Assembly (NCBI GenBank): GCA_041916775.1
Contig: JAYRYZ010000015.1
Span: 57,603 to 121,602 of the forward strand
Reading direction: 5' to 3'
Origin: UBA2357 sp041916775
GTDB taxonomy: Bacteria > Pseudomonadota > Gammaproteobacteria > Burkholderiales > Rhodocyclaceae
Length of the DNA: 64,000 nt
Of this stretch, positions 46,185 through 54,327 are shown in pieces (position 1 is the first letter of the stretch; each line of letters opens with the position of its first letter). The notes below the pieces were generated by a model. The model was not told the DNA's origin, did no database searches, and saw nothing but the letters and a program-made list of their open reading frames with translations. Both the position numbers and the translations under genes were made by a program.

Positions 46185-47060
46185 TCATCGCATCACCTCG
46201 ACGAAGCTCTGGCGGGTGAGCTTCAGCCCCAGCCACACGATCAGGGAGGACAGCACCAGTAGCAACACACCGAAGGCCGCCCCCTGCTCCCAGTTGAAGC
46301 GGATGATGAACTGGCTGAAGATCTGCTCGGTGAACCACATGCTGCCCTTGCCGCCGAGCAGCACCGGCGTGAGGTAGTTGCCGAGCGACAGCATGAACAC
46401 CACGATGCAGCCCGAGACGATGCCCGGCATTGCATACGGGATCACCACCTCACGCAGGATGGACCAGCCGTTGCCGCCGAGGTCGTAGGCCGCCTCGATG
46501 AGGCTGTCGTCGAGGCCATCGAGCGTGGTCACGAGCGGCACCACCATGAAGAGCATCGACGCGTACACCAGCCCCACCATCACCGCGACGTCGTTGTAGA
46601 GCAGTTCCACCGGGCCGTCCGCGAGCCCGGCCCACTGCAGGAAGCCGCTGATCACCCCGGACTCGCGCAGCAGGATCATCCAGCCGTAGGTGCGCACCAA
46701 CTCGCTCACCCAGAAGGGTACGAGGCAGGCCATGAAGAGCAGAGAGCGCACCCGTCCGCGCAGCATCTTCGCGATGTACCACGCCACCGGGAAGGCGATC
46801 ACCAGCGTCAGCAGCGTGGCGAGGATGGACATCACCGCGGTGCGCATGAAGGTGCGCCAGTACAACGGCTCGGTGAAGAACTCGGCGAAGTGCCTGAGGC
46901 TGAAGCGGTACTCGCCGTAGCTCACCCGCTCGCGCAGCGCCACACCGATCAGGTCGAGATGCGGGATGATGATGAGCAGCAGCAGCCATACGAGCGCCGG
47001 CCCCAGCAGCAGCCAGGTGGCGAGACGGATGCCGTCGCCGGCGGGGCCGCGCCGGCTCAT
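46185..47060 (-). CDS. ABC transporter permease, PotB-type
   Basis: A 291-residue permease starting at ATG 47060 (MSRRGPAGDGIRLATW), which overlaps the stop of the ATPase gene by 4 nt. Six membrane helices are predicted and the EAA loop is EAAYDLGGNGWSILREVVIPYAMPG. It pairs with the PotC-type permease to form the membrane channel. An upstream in-frame extension to 47099 is rejected because it overlaps the ATPase and lacks a ribosome-binding site. Confidence 0.9.
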   Translation of the reverse strand: MSRRGPAGDGIRLATWLLLGPALVWLLLLIIIPHLDLIGVALRERVSYGEYRFSLRHFAEFFTEPLYWRTFMRTAVMSILATLLTLVIAFPVAWYIAKMLRGRVRSLLFMACLVPFWVSELVRTYGWMILLRESGVISGFLQWAGLADGPVELLYNDVAVMVGLVYASMLFMVVPLVTTLDGLDDSLIEAAYDLGGNGWSILREVVIPYAMPGIVSGCIVVFMLSLGNYLTPVLLGGKGSMWFTEQIFSQFIIRFNWEQGAAFGVLLLVLSSLIVWLGLKLTRQSFVEVMR

Positions 47061-48187
47061 GCGGGGTCGATCTCGCTGGCCGGCCGCGCGGCGAAGCATA
47101 AGGTCTGCGCCGCCATCCAGCCGAGCGACACCATCTCGCCACGATGCAGGTCGGCAAACGCGTGGGTCTGCGGCAGGCGCACGAGGAGATCCATGCCGGT
47201 GCGCGGGTCACGCACCTCGATACGGCTGTTCGCGCCATCGAAGAGCACGTTCTCGACCCGCCCGACGATGCGGTTGTCGCCCTCCACCGGCGCGTCACCA
47301 CGTGCGACGTGGATGGCTTCCGGCCGCATGAAGACCTCCACCGCATCGCCGACCTCGGGCAGGCGTTCGCCGGTGCGCGTCACCGCCACCCACATGCCGC
47401 CGGCGATCTCCGCCATCGGCATCGGCCCCAGCTCGCGCAGGGTGCCGGTGAGGCGGTTGCTGTCGCCGACGAAGCCGGCGACGAACGGCGTCGCCGGCGC
47501 ATAGTAGAGCTGCTGCGGCGTGCCCACCTGCTCGAAGCGGCCATGGTTCATCACCGCAACCTGGTCGGACATCACCATCGCCTCGGACTGGTCGTGGGTG
47601 ATATAGACAAAGGTGGTGCCGAAGGTCTGCTGCAATTGCTTGAGCTCGATCTTCATCTGCTCGCGCAGCTTCAGGTCCAGCGCACCGAGTGGCTCATCGA
47701 GCAGCAGCACCGCCGGCTCCAGCACCAGGCAGCGCGCAAGCGCGATGCGCTGCTTCTGCCCGCCGGAGAGCTGATCCACCCGCTTCGGCCCGGCATCTGG
47801 CAACTCCACTCTGCGCAGCATCTCGCGCACGCGCCGGTCGATCTCGTCGCGCGCGACGCCGCGCCGTCGCAGGCCGTAGCCGACGTTCTCAGCCACGCTC
47901 ATCATCGGGAACAGCGCCAGATGCTGGAACACCATGTTGAGTGGGCGCCTATTGGGCGGCACGCCCAGCATGGAGGCACCCTTGATGCGGATGTCACCGG
48001 AATCGGGTTCGAGAAAACCCGCCAGCATGCGCAACAGGGTGGTCTTGCCGCAGCCCGACGGCCCCAGGATGGAGAAGAACGAACCCTGCGGGATCGCGAA
48101 CGACACCGTGCGTACCGCACGGTGCGCATTGAAGGTCTTGCACACCTCACGGCATTCGAGGTCGATTGGCAGACGCGATTCCGGCAT
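47057..48187 (-). CDS. ABC transporter ATPase, PotA-type
   Basis: A 376-residue ATPase with Walker A GPSGCGKTTLL, Q-loop region NMVFQHLALFPMMSV, signature LSGGQKQRIALARCL, Walker B VLLLDEPLGALD and the H-loop ITHDQSEAMVMSD. The C-terminal ~120 residues form a TOBE-like regulatory domain. It follows the binding-protein gene by 77 nt, across a strong hairpin, and overlaps the PotB-type permease by 4 nt. Confidence 0.93.
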   Translation of the reverse strand: MPESRLPIDLECREVCKTFNAHRAVRTVSFAIPQGSFFSILGPSGCGKTTLLRMLAGFLEPDSGDIRIKGASMLGVPPNRRPLNMVFQHLALFPMMSVAENVGYGLRRRGVARDEIDRRVREMLRRVELPDAGPKRVDQLSGGQKQRIALARCLVLEPAVLLLDEPLGALDLKLREQMKIELKQLQQTFGTTFVYITHDQSEAMVMSDQVAVMNHGRFEQVGTPQQLYYAPATPFVAGFVGDSNRLTGTLRELGPMPMAEIAGGMWVAVTRTGERLPEVGDAVEVFMRPEAIHVARGDAPVEGDNRIVGRVENVLFDGANSRIEVRDPRTGMDLLVRLPQTHAFADLHRGEMVSLGWMAAQTLCFAARPASEIDPA

Positions 48188-48217
48188 TGAAACACTCGCT
48201 GCGCACCCATGACATCA

Positions 48218-48234
48218 TCGCCCGCGCGGGGCGA
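48218..48234. terminator. Intercistronic hairpin between the potD-type and potA-type genes
   Basis: Inverted repeat TCGCCC (48218-48223) / GGGCGA (48229-48234) with a 5-nt GC loop, and partial pairing beyond. It stands in the 77-nt gap after the binding-protein gene without a U-tract. Such hairpins usually act as processing/stability or attenuation elements that keep binding-protein mRNA more abundant than the rest. Confidence 0.5.
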
Positions 48235-48264
48235 CGATGTACGGGCTGGATTGGGACGACAGGC

Positions 48265-49350
48265 TTACTTGGCGGCCTGGAGCTTGTCGAGGATCTTGCC
48301 TTCGAGCGCCTCGAGCCCGGCCGGCACCGGCGGATACCACTTGATGTTGTCGATCGCGGCCTGGTCGAACGAGGCCTGGTAGTTGGCCTTCAGTTGCGCA
48401 TCGACATGCGCCTCGGCCCCCTTGGCAGCGGTGAAGTTGCCTGCCGATTTGGTGATCTTGGCGGCGATCTCGGGCTTCATGACGAAGTTGATCCACTTGT
48501 AGGCGGCATCATCCGCCTTGCCCTTGCGCGGCAGGGCGAAGGTGTCGATCCAGCCGAGCGCACCGCTCGCGGGCGCGCGGAAGACGATCTCCGCCTTCTG
48601 GTCATGCAGCTTCCAGCCACCCGCGTCCCAGCCCTCGGCGGCGACCACCTCGCCGGACGACACGAGATTGATGAGCTCGTCGCTACCGCCCCAGTGGGCC
48701 TTCACGTTGCCCTTGCAGGCGATCAGCGCGTCACCCACCTTGGTCATCATCGCTTCATAGCGCGCCGCATCCGCGTAGGCTTCGAAGGGGTTTTCGCCCA
48801 TCGAGAAGGCCATGCCGATCAGGATCGGACGGCGCACGCGGTAAGACACCTTGCCTTCGAGCCCCGCGCCGCACATGTCCTTCCAGTCCTTGACCTGGTC
48901 GGCCGCCTTGGTGTTCACGATCAGACCGCTGGTGCCCCACACATGCGGCACGCCGAAGACGTCGTTGCCGACAGCCGTGTTGCGCTGGGTGGCAGCCAGC
49001 ATGGACTCGATGATCTGGGATTTGTCGATCTTGGCAAGATCGATCGGCTTGTAGATGTTGAATTCCTGCTGCGCGCTGGTGATGCGGTCCTGGCTGGGCT
49101 GCGCGAGGTCGAAGCCGGCGCCGCCGGTGGCGCGCAGCTTGGAGATCATGTCCTCGTTGTTCGACAGCGTCACCAGCACCTTGATGCCGGTCTCCTTCTC
49201 GAACTGCTGCACCACCTCGTCCGGCGCGTAGCCGCCCCAGGTGAGGAGGCGCAACTCCTCCGCCGCAGCGGCGCTCAGGGGGTATGCCATCGCGATCATC
49301 GCGGTGAGCCCACCCAGTTTCACAAGCTTCATTCCCTTTGTCATCGTCAT
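48265..49350 (-). CDS. Periplasmic substrate-binding protein, PotD/PotF-type
   Basis: A 361-residue exported binding protein. The signal peptide ends near AYPLSAAAAEELRLL. Mature sequence has the family features LLTWGGYAPDEVVQQFEKETG, LAQPSQDRITSAQQ, GVPHVWGTSGLIVNTK and WGGSDELINLVSSGEVVAAEGWDAGGW, the ligand-binding cleft region of polyamine binders. First gene of the transporter operon; the 88-nt gap upstream presumably holds its promoter. Confidence 0.9.
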   Translation of the reverse strand: MTMTKGMKLVKLGGLTAMIAMAYPLSAAAAEELRLLTWGGYAPDEVVQQFEKETGIKVLVTLSNNEDMISKLRATGGAGFDLAQPSQDRITSAQQEFNIYKPIDLAKIDKSQIIESMLAATQRNTAVGNDVFGVPHVWGTSGLIVNTKAADQVKDWKDMCGAGLEGKVSYRVRRPILIGMAFSMGENPFEAYADAARYEAMMTKVGDALIACKGNVKAHWGGSDELINLVSSGEVVAAEGWDAGGWKLHDQKAEIVFRAPASGALGWIDTFALPRKGKADDAAYKWINFVMKPEIAAKITKSAGNFTAAKGAEAHVDAQLKANYQASFDQAAIDNIKWYPPVPAGLEALEGKILDKLQAAK

Positions 49351-49438
49351 GGCCGAACGTCCTCGTCAGTGAAGCGTGGTTGAAGGAAGCGAACGTTAGA
49401 CTAACCGTGTGAAACTAAAATGTCACCACCGCGACATA

Positions 49439-50620
49439 TTACGCGTCATGCACCGGAACGCTCACGACACCGTCCATCAGCAGCCTGGCGCTGCGCTGGA
49501 GCGTCGCGCGACGGATCACCGGTAGTGCGTCACCTGCATGCGCGGCGCCGGAATCGTCGGCGCGCGCACACGCTCTCTCCAGTTCGACCTCGATCGCGGT
49601 CACACCCGAGGCATGACCGATGCGCAGCCCGCCCGGTGCGCCAACCAGCGCATCGACGATGGTGCCCGGAATGACGTTCGCCGCGGCGATCGCGATGGCG
49701 GCGGTGCCGGGAATCGCATGGTGGAACACGCCCATCGACAGCACCCGCACCGCAACATCATGATCCCGCACCGCAACCGTCCGCCCTGCCGCAGCGACGT
49801 AATCGACCGGCGTGCCGAGCAGCGCGAGCTTGGGCGTGTGCGGCCGGGCAGCGGCGGCCTGCGCGTCGGTGACAAGCCCCATCGCGATCGCGCCCGCAAC
49901 CCGCACCGCCTCGCAGCGCGCGAGCAGGCCCGCGTCCTGGTTGAGCGCCGCCGGCGCCGCTGCGAGATCCACGCCCAGCGCCTCCCCACGCACCAGCACC
50001 AGCGGGTTGCCGGCGTCGATCAGGCTGGCCTCGACCCCGCCCAGCCCGGGCACCGCCAGCATCACGGCGGCCTGCCCGGCGGGCAGCAGTCCGCGTCGCC
50101 CGCCCGCCGGGTCGAGGAAGTCGAGCCGGATTGGCACGCCGGGAAAAGCCACGCCATCCAGCATGAAGTCGCCCGCCTCGACCACTGCACCGTGCGCCAC
50201 CTGCACCTGCGCGTCGATGCGTTTGCCGATGTTGGCCTGCCAGATGCGTACCGTCGCCACACCATCGTGCGGTGCAGGGAGCAGACCGCGAGTGATCGCG
50301 AACGGCCCGACCGCGGCAGTGAGATTGCCGCAATTACCGGACCAGTCGATCGGCCCGTCGCCCACCGGCACCTGACCGAAGAGATAATCGACATCGCAAT
50401 CGGCATGCGACGAACGGCTCACCAGCACCACCTTGCTGGTGCTGGAGCTCGCACCGCCGACGCCGTCGATCTGCTTGCCATAGGGGTCGGGACTACCGAT
50501 CGCGCGCCGCAGCAAGGCATCCCGCCGCACCGCATCGGCAGGCAGGTCGTCCGCGACGAAGAACAGCCCCTTGCTGGTGCCACCGCGCATCCAGCTGGCA
50601 GGAATGCGTACCGTGTTCAT
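49439..50620 (-). CDS. prpF: PrpF-family isomerase (AcnD-accessory / oxalomesaconate tautomerase type)
   Basis: A 393-residue member of the PrpF/diaminopimelate-epimerase-like family. It opens RIPASWMRGGTSKGLFFVADDLP, has DPYGKQIDGVGGASSSTSKV, DWSGNCGNLTAAVGPFAI and SMGVFHHAIPGTAAIAIAAAN, all typical. PrpF isomerises trans-aconitate-like intermediates of the 2-methylcitrate cycle; related enzymes act on oxalomesaconate. No prpC or acnD is nearby, so the pathway is unassigned. The start is ATG 50620; a longer frame upstream lacks family sequence. Confidence 0.85.
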   Translation of the reverse strand: MNTVRIPASWMRGGTSKGLFFVADDLPADAVRRDALLRRAIGSPDPYGKQIDGVGGASSSTSKVVLVSRSSHADCDVDYLFGQVPVGDGPIDWSGNCGNLTAAVGPFAITRGLLPAPHDGVATVRIWQANIGKRIDAQVQVAHGAVVEAGDFMLDGVAFPGVPIRLDFLDPAGGRRGLLPAGQAAVMLAVPGLGGVEASLIDAGNPLVLVRGEALGVDLAAAPAALNQDAGLLARCEAVRVAGAIAMGLVTDAQAAAARPHTPKLALLGTPVDYVAAAGRTVAVRDHDVAVRVLSMGVFHHAIPGTAAIAIAAANVIPGTIVDALVGAPGGLRIGHASGVTAIEVELERACARADDSGAAHAGDALPVIRRATLQRSARLLMDGVVSVPVHDA

Positions 50621-50666
50621 CCCGACCTCGTCATTGCGATCGAACAATCCAACAATCGAAGCGCGG

Positions 50667-51578
50667 CTACTCAGCGCGCAGGCGCTGCGCCTCGGCGTGG
50701 CCCGCATCGGCGGCGCGCTGCAGCCAGACATCCGCTGCGACAGGGTCGCGCTCACGTCCGGCGCCGGTCCTGAGCATCACCGACAGCGCAAACTGCGCCT
50801 CGGGATCGCCCCCCTCTGCTGCGGAAGCGAACAAGACCGCCGCCCGCTCGAGATTCCGCGGCACACCCCGGCCGGCCTCGTGCATCCAAGCCAGTCTGGT
50901 CCGCGCGGCGAGATCACCGCGGTCCGAAAGGCGCTGGTAGATCGCGGCAGCCTCCTCGACCCGCCCCTCGGATTCCAGCAGGCGTGCAACCAGTACGTCG
51001 TCACCGCCTCCGCCCTCGCGCAACTGGCCGAGCAGCCGCTGTGAATCGTCATGGCCGGCAGCCGCGGCGGCCTCCAGCCACCCTTCCGCCACCGCACGAT
51101 CGGGCTCGATGAGCCGGCCGTCAAGGTGTATCAGCGCGAGCCGGTACTGCGCCTTCACCGACCCGCCCAGGGCGCCGCGCTGGTAGAGGCGCAATGCCCG
51201 CTGGTCATCACGCGGCTCTCCCAATCCATCCTCGGCGAGCACGCCGAGGTTGAACCAGGCCTCGGCAACATCGCGCTCTGCGAGGCGCTCCCAGGTTCGC
51301 TTCGCTTCCGCATAGCGCGCCATCTTGAACGCGGCATAGGCCTCGTACAGCGCGATGTTGGGCCGCACCAGCGCATCCTCTGCAGCGGTCTGATCCACCG
51401 CTTCTGCACGCGCAGACGCCATCCCGGTCGAGAGGATCAGCGCAACCGCAGCGCACGCGAACCGAGCGCGATAAAACAGCCCCCCTTCCCGCCCAGCTAA
51501 GACCACCCGATGCCACCACTCCGGGAGTTGCGCGAAATTATCAAATTTTCCATTTATGTTTGAATTTGTGTTTCGCAT
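50667..51578 (-). CDS. Sel1-repeat (TPR-like) exported protein
   Basis: About 303 residues with a signal-like segment (RFACAAVALILSTGMASARAEA) and at least five Sel1-type repeats such as AWFNLGVLAEDGLGEPRDDQRALRLYQRGA and LAWMHEAGRGVPRNLERAAVLFASAA. It is likely a periplasmic protein-interaction scaffold. The annotated ATG at 51578 lies within a palindrome and needs a 36-residue extension before the signal peptide; a GTG near 51506 with a G-rich ribosome-binding-site-like stretch is an alternative start. Confidence 0.75.
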   Translation of the reverse strand: MRNTNSNINGKFDNFAQLPEWWHRVVLAGREGGLFYRARFACAAVALILSTGMASARAEAVDQTAAEDALVRPNIALYEAYAAFKMARYAEAKRTWERLAERDVAEAWFNLGVLAEDGLGEPRDDQRALRLYQRGALGGSVKAQYRLALIHLDGRLIEPDRAVAEGWLEAAAAAGHDDSQRLLGQLREGGGGDDVLVARLLESEGRVEEAAAIYQRLSDRGDLAARTRLAWMHEAGRGVPRNLERAAVLFASAAEGGDPEAQFALSVMLRTGAGRERDPVAADVWLQRAADAGHAEAQRLRAE

Positions 51579-51584
51579 AGCGAA
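51572..51584. promoter_or_regulatory. Palindrome TTCGC-ATA-GCGAA across the Sel1 start region
   Basis: A 13-nt near-perfect dyad (TTCGC 51572-51576, GCGAA 51580-51584) in a locally AT-rich stretch, overlapping the annotated ATG. It may be an operator, with the real start farther downstream, or simply chance in AT-rich DNA. It lies in the divergent spacer between the Sel1 gene and the PilV-like gene. Confidence 0.35.
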
Positions 51585-51706
51585 TTACCAAATGTGACGT
51601 GATTTCCCGCACGGCTCCCATACGCACCGGCAGGCAGGCTGCGCACATCGAAACCGCGATGACGGCCGACGGGCGCACTGCGTCACGTCCGCGAGGAGAT
51701 TGACTC

Positions 51707-52177
51707 ATGCACACACAGTACTTCAACTCGGGATGCTTCAGGAAGCCACCACGCAAACGCCGGCAGCAGCACGGCATGGGGCTGCTCGCCGCGATCGTTC
51801 TCGCGTTCTCGATCGCCATCGCGGCCATCGCGCTGAGCGCGCTCCTCGCCCACCGGGACGAGACCGAGCGCGGCGGGTTGAACCGCAGCATCGCGGTGAT
51901 GGGGTCCTACTCGATCATCGACACGCTGCGTGCCGACCGTGCTGCCGCGATCGCAGGGGCATTCAACCTTGCCCCCGGCGCTTCGTTGGATACGCACACC
52001 GCCGCTACAGCCAGCCAGCTCGCCGCCTGGCGGGAACAGCTCGTTCTGCTGCTGGGCGACGGCGCAAGCGGCGGGGTGGAGTGCAAGGGGCCGACATGCA
52101 TCGTGACGGTCCGTTGGCTGGACCGCCAGTCGCAAGGGGAAATGGTTCAGCACATCGAGACGGAAGTCCGGCTATGA
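51707..52177 (+). CDS. Orphan PilV-like type IV pseudopilin
   Basis: A 156-residue protein with a pre-pilin-like N-terminus: basic leader (KPPRKRRQQHG), then MGLLAAIVLAFSIAIAAIAL. A Gly precedes the cleavage position, but the conserved Glu at +5 of the mature chain is Ala here (MGLLAA). The C-terminal part ends with a typical PilV-like strand pattern (CIVTVRWLDRQSQG). PilV primes type IV pilus assembly and usually sits in a pilVWXY1 operon, absent here. Confidence 0.65.
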   Translation: MHTQYFNSGCFRKPPRKRRQQHGMGLLAAIVLAFSIAIAAIALSALLAHRDETERGGLNRSIAVMGSYSIIDTLRADRAAAIAGAFNLAPGASLDTHTAATASQLAAWREQLVLLLGDGASGGVECKGPTCIVTVRWLDRQSQGEMVQHIETEVRL

Positions 52178-52243
52178 CGTCCGTCGAACACGTGTTGCGG
52201 CTGGGCAGGGCCACCCACCCGGGAAGCGCACACGTCGGGACGA

Positions 52244-53242
52244 TCACTCCGGAACGCAGATGCGTCCGTTTGCCGCGGCGATCAAGGTCTTCACCACCAG
52301 CGTTCCGATGACCGCGGTCACCAGCGCCAGCAATACCCATCCCAGCGCGAGGTAGAAGCCAGTGCCGCTGCGCGCATGCATCTCGAAGCTCGCAATCGTG
52401 ATCGCGGCGAGCGGGAAGGAATACGCCCAGGCCGAGATGAAGAACGGCAGGCGCAGAAAGCGCAGCGCGTTCGAGGCGAGCAGCAGGGTCAGGAACAGAC
52501 CGCTGAAGTAGAGCACGCGCGCGAAGGCGTCGAGCGAATCGGTGAGCGACAGATAGGCGAGGAAGCCCACTGCCGGTGGCGCGATCAGGATGAAGAGCGT
52601 GGGCGTGAGCCGCGCCGGCAGGGGTTCATGGAAGAACAGCCGGTAGAGCACGATGGTCATCAGCACCAGCCAGAACACCAGCCCGATGCTGAAAAAGAAC
52701 CAGCTGATGTCCGGCGCGGCGAGCTTCGCGCCGGCGACCGGCACGAGGATGTTACCGACCACCGGGATGAACCACGCCGGGTTGGCGTGCTTGATGTCGT
52801 AATGGGTGTGGTGGATCCAGCTGCTCATCGCGAACACCGTGAAGCCCAGGTGCAACGCAGCCCCCACGCCCCACATCCACAACGCGGCACGTGGCGCCGC
52901 CGGCGCCCAGCTGGTAGCGAGCAGGATCAGGCCGATCGAGATCGCCGGGAAGAAGTTGAGCCGCACCGGATGCATGCGCTCGGCCACGACCTCGGCCGGG
53001 TGGCGCAGGATCTTCGCCGCGTACATCACGAGCAGGAAGACATAGAGACCGCTCGCCACCCAGCGCAAGCTCGCCCCGACCTCAACCGGCATGCCGCCCA
53101 CGTGGTGGGCCTTGAGCCACGCCAATGTCAGCCCGGCGAGCCCCATGACGGTGGAGAACAGGGCCACGGGAAAGTGAGCGAGCCGGCTATGTGCTGCTGT
53201 TGCGGCGGAGGCGTCCGCAGGATGGGAAGTTGCGCTTGTCAT
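52244..53242 (-). CDS. SLAC1/TDT-family anion exporter (sulfite efflux candidate)
   Basis: About 332 residues with ten predicted membrane helices, of the TehA/SLAC1/Ssu1/Mae1 (TDT) family: RLAHFPVALFSTVMGLAGLTLAW, FTVFAMSSWIHHTHYDIKHANPAWFIPVVGNILVPVAG, and LPFFISAWAYSFPLAAITIAS. Members move tellurite-related anions, dicarboxylates or sulfite. Sulfite efflux fits the persulfide-oxidation neighbourhood, as PDO activity makes sulfite; that is inference. ATG 53242 follows a candidate -24/-12 promoter. The gene is divergent from the PDO-like gene. Confidence 0.85.
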   Translation of the reverse strand: MTSATSHPADASAATAAHSRLAHFPVALFSTVMGLAGLTLAWLKAHHVGGMPVEVGASLRWVASGLYVFLLVMYAAKILRHPAEVVAERMHPVRLNFFPAISIGLILLATSWAPAAPRAALWMWGVGAALHLGFTVFAMSSWIHHTHYDIKHANPAWFIPVVGNILVPVAGAKLAAPDISWFFFSIGLVFWLVLMTIVLYRLFFHEPLPARLTPTLFILIAPPAVGFLAYLSLTDSLDAFARVLYFSGLFLTLLLASNALRFLRLPFFISAWAYSFPLAAITIASFEMHARSGTGFYLALGWVLLALVTAVIGTLVVKTLIAAANGRICVPE

Positions 53243-53343
53243 CGTGATCGCCAGAGATGGTGGTGGTTGACTTGGGTCTCGCCGGTGCATGGCCGGCATG
53301 CGGCACGAACCGCGAGGCCGCATGGTACTTTAGATTTTGCTTA

Positions 53344-53359
53344 TGCAAAAACCGGGCCC
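53344..53359 (-). promoter_or_regulatory. Sigma-54 promoter candidate for the SLAC1-family gene
   Basis: On the minus strand GGGCCCGGTTTTTGCA has GG at -24 and GC at -12 with the exact 10-nt spacing, about 100 nt before the ATG at 53242. It is nearly the same as the petA promoter candidate. The first base is G, not the usual T. Confidence 0.6.
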
Positions 53360-53435
53360 GGCAGGAACGCTCTTGCCGCACCGCGTGCCGACCCTGCAGC
53401 CGCGGCAGTTCTCGTGCACAACGAAGCGGGCGCCA

Positions 53436-53499
53436 CTGCCAATTGACTGTCATTCTGCCATCCTCTCACTGCCATGGCAGAAAGTGACAGTCCCTGTCA
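53436..53499. promoter_or_regulatory. Upstream activator site cluster (SLAC1/PDO-like promoters)
   Basis: CTGCCA occurs at 53436, 53455 and 53469; the last forms the perfect 12-bp palindrome CTGCCATGGCAG (53469-53480). A larger dyad pairs TTCTGCCAT (53453-53461) with ATGGCAGAA (53474-53482), and TGACAG-TCC-CTGTCA lies at 53485-53499. The cluster is 80-175 nt upstream of both sigma-54 candidates, a typical enhancer distance for an activator such as FisR. Confidence 0.5.
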
Positions 53500-53610
53500 T
53501 CCTTGAAACCTGTCGGCAGAACCACGCCGAAGACGGCTTACTCGCCCGCGCCGCGGGAATCCGGCCGGGTACGCACGATCGACGCAGGGCGCGGCCTGGG
53601 GCAGGCGCAC

Positions 53611-53626
53611 TGGCATGCAACTTGTA
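53611..53626 (+). promoter_or_regulatory. Sigma-54 promoter candidate for the PDO-like gene
   Basis: TGGCATGCAACTTGTA: GG at -24, GT in place of GC at -12, 10-nt spacing, ending 41 nt before the ATG at 53668. It shares the unusual CTTGTA -12 block with the cydP promoter, which strengthens both. Confidence 0.6.
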
Positions 53627-53667
53627 TCGTGTGAAGTTGACCCGTATCCGAGCGAACGCCCCTCACC

Positions 53668-54288
53668 ATGTATTTCCGCATTCTTGAAGATCGCAGCCGC
53701 ATCGGCTATCTCCTGTCCGACCTCGCGCTCGGGGAGGCCGCAGCGATCGACCCGCCGCCCACGCTGACGGAACTCGTGCTCGCGCTGCTCGCCGAGCGTG
53801 GTCTTGCGCTCACCCACATCCTCCGCACTCATGTACATGCGCTCGACGAAGACGACTGCGCCGCGCTCGCCGCGCGTACCGCTGCCACGCTGCTCACACC
53901 CGCCGTCGACTCGGTGGTGCCGGTGGGCTCGACACGCGAGCAGACGCGCGAGCATGTCGTGTTCGGCAGCGAGGTAATGCGTGTCCTTGCCACACCTGGC
54001 CACACTCCTTGTTGCCTGAGCTACCTGTGGCGCGATCGCCTCTTCTGCGGCGACGCGTTCGATGTGGTGAGCTGTGCATCGGGCGTCGAGGCGGATCCGG
54101 GGCGCATGTACGATAGCCTGACGACCAGGCTGTTCCAGCTACCCGGCGAGACCCTGGTTTTCCCTGCTCACCCGATCGACGGGCGCCGGGTAGCGACCCT
54201 CGCCGAGCTGCGCAGCAAGCAGGCACAGTACGGCAACCGCGACGGCTTCATCAACGCGATGGAGGCGCTGCGGCGGCAGGCGGCGTAA
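53668..54288 (+). CDS. Divergent persulfide-dioxygenase-like MBL-fold protein
   Basis: A 206-residue MBL-fold protein. Sequence and order resemble ETHE1/PDO: RTHVHALDEDD, TPGHTPCCLSYLW, CGDAF and LVFPAHPIDGRRVATLAEL, with a final FINAMEAL. Potential mono-iron ligands His55, His112 and Asp129 are retained. The usual HxHxDH box is altered: an extra residue follows the second His (His57) and the Asp-His pair reads Asp-Glu. PDO oxidises glutathione persulfide to sulfite; whether this relative is active is uncertain. A sigma-54-like promoter and the FisR gene nearby support a sulfane-sulfur role. Confidence 0.7.
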   Translation: MYFRILEDRSRIGYLLSDLALGEAAAIDPPPTLTELVLALLAERGLALTHILRTHVHALDEDDCAALAARTAATLLTPAVDSVVPVGSTREQTREHVVFGSEVMRVLATPGHTPCCLSYLWRDRLFCGDAFDVVSCASGVEADPGRMYDSLTTRLFQLPGETLVFPAHPIDGRRVATLAELRSKQAQYGNRDGFINAMEALRRQAA

Positions 54289-54327
54289 GCATGTCGGCAG
54301 GTCACCGCACCTGAGCGCGAACAGGCG

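Larger units (their letters stand above)
53243..53667. other. Divergent regulatory region, SLAC1 / PDO-like genes
   Basis: A 425-nt spacer with no gene of its own. It holds a sigma-54-like promoter for each flanking gene and, between them, a cluster of TGCCA/TGGCA half-sites with inverted repeats (53436-53499). It therefore looks like a shared enhancer for a bacterial enhancer-binding protein acting on both directions. Confidence 0.65.
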
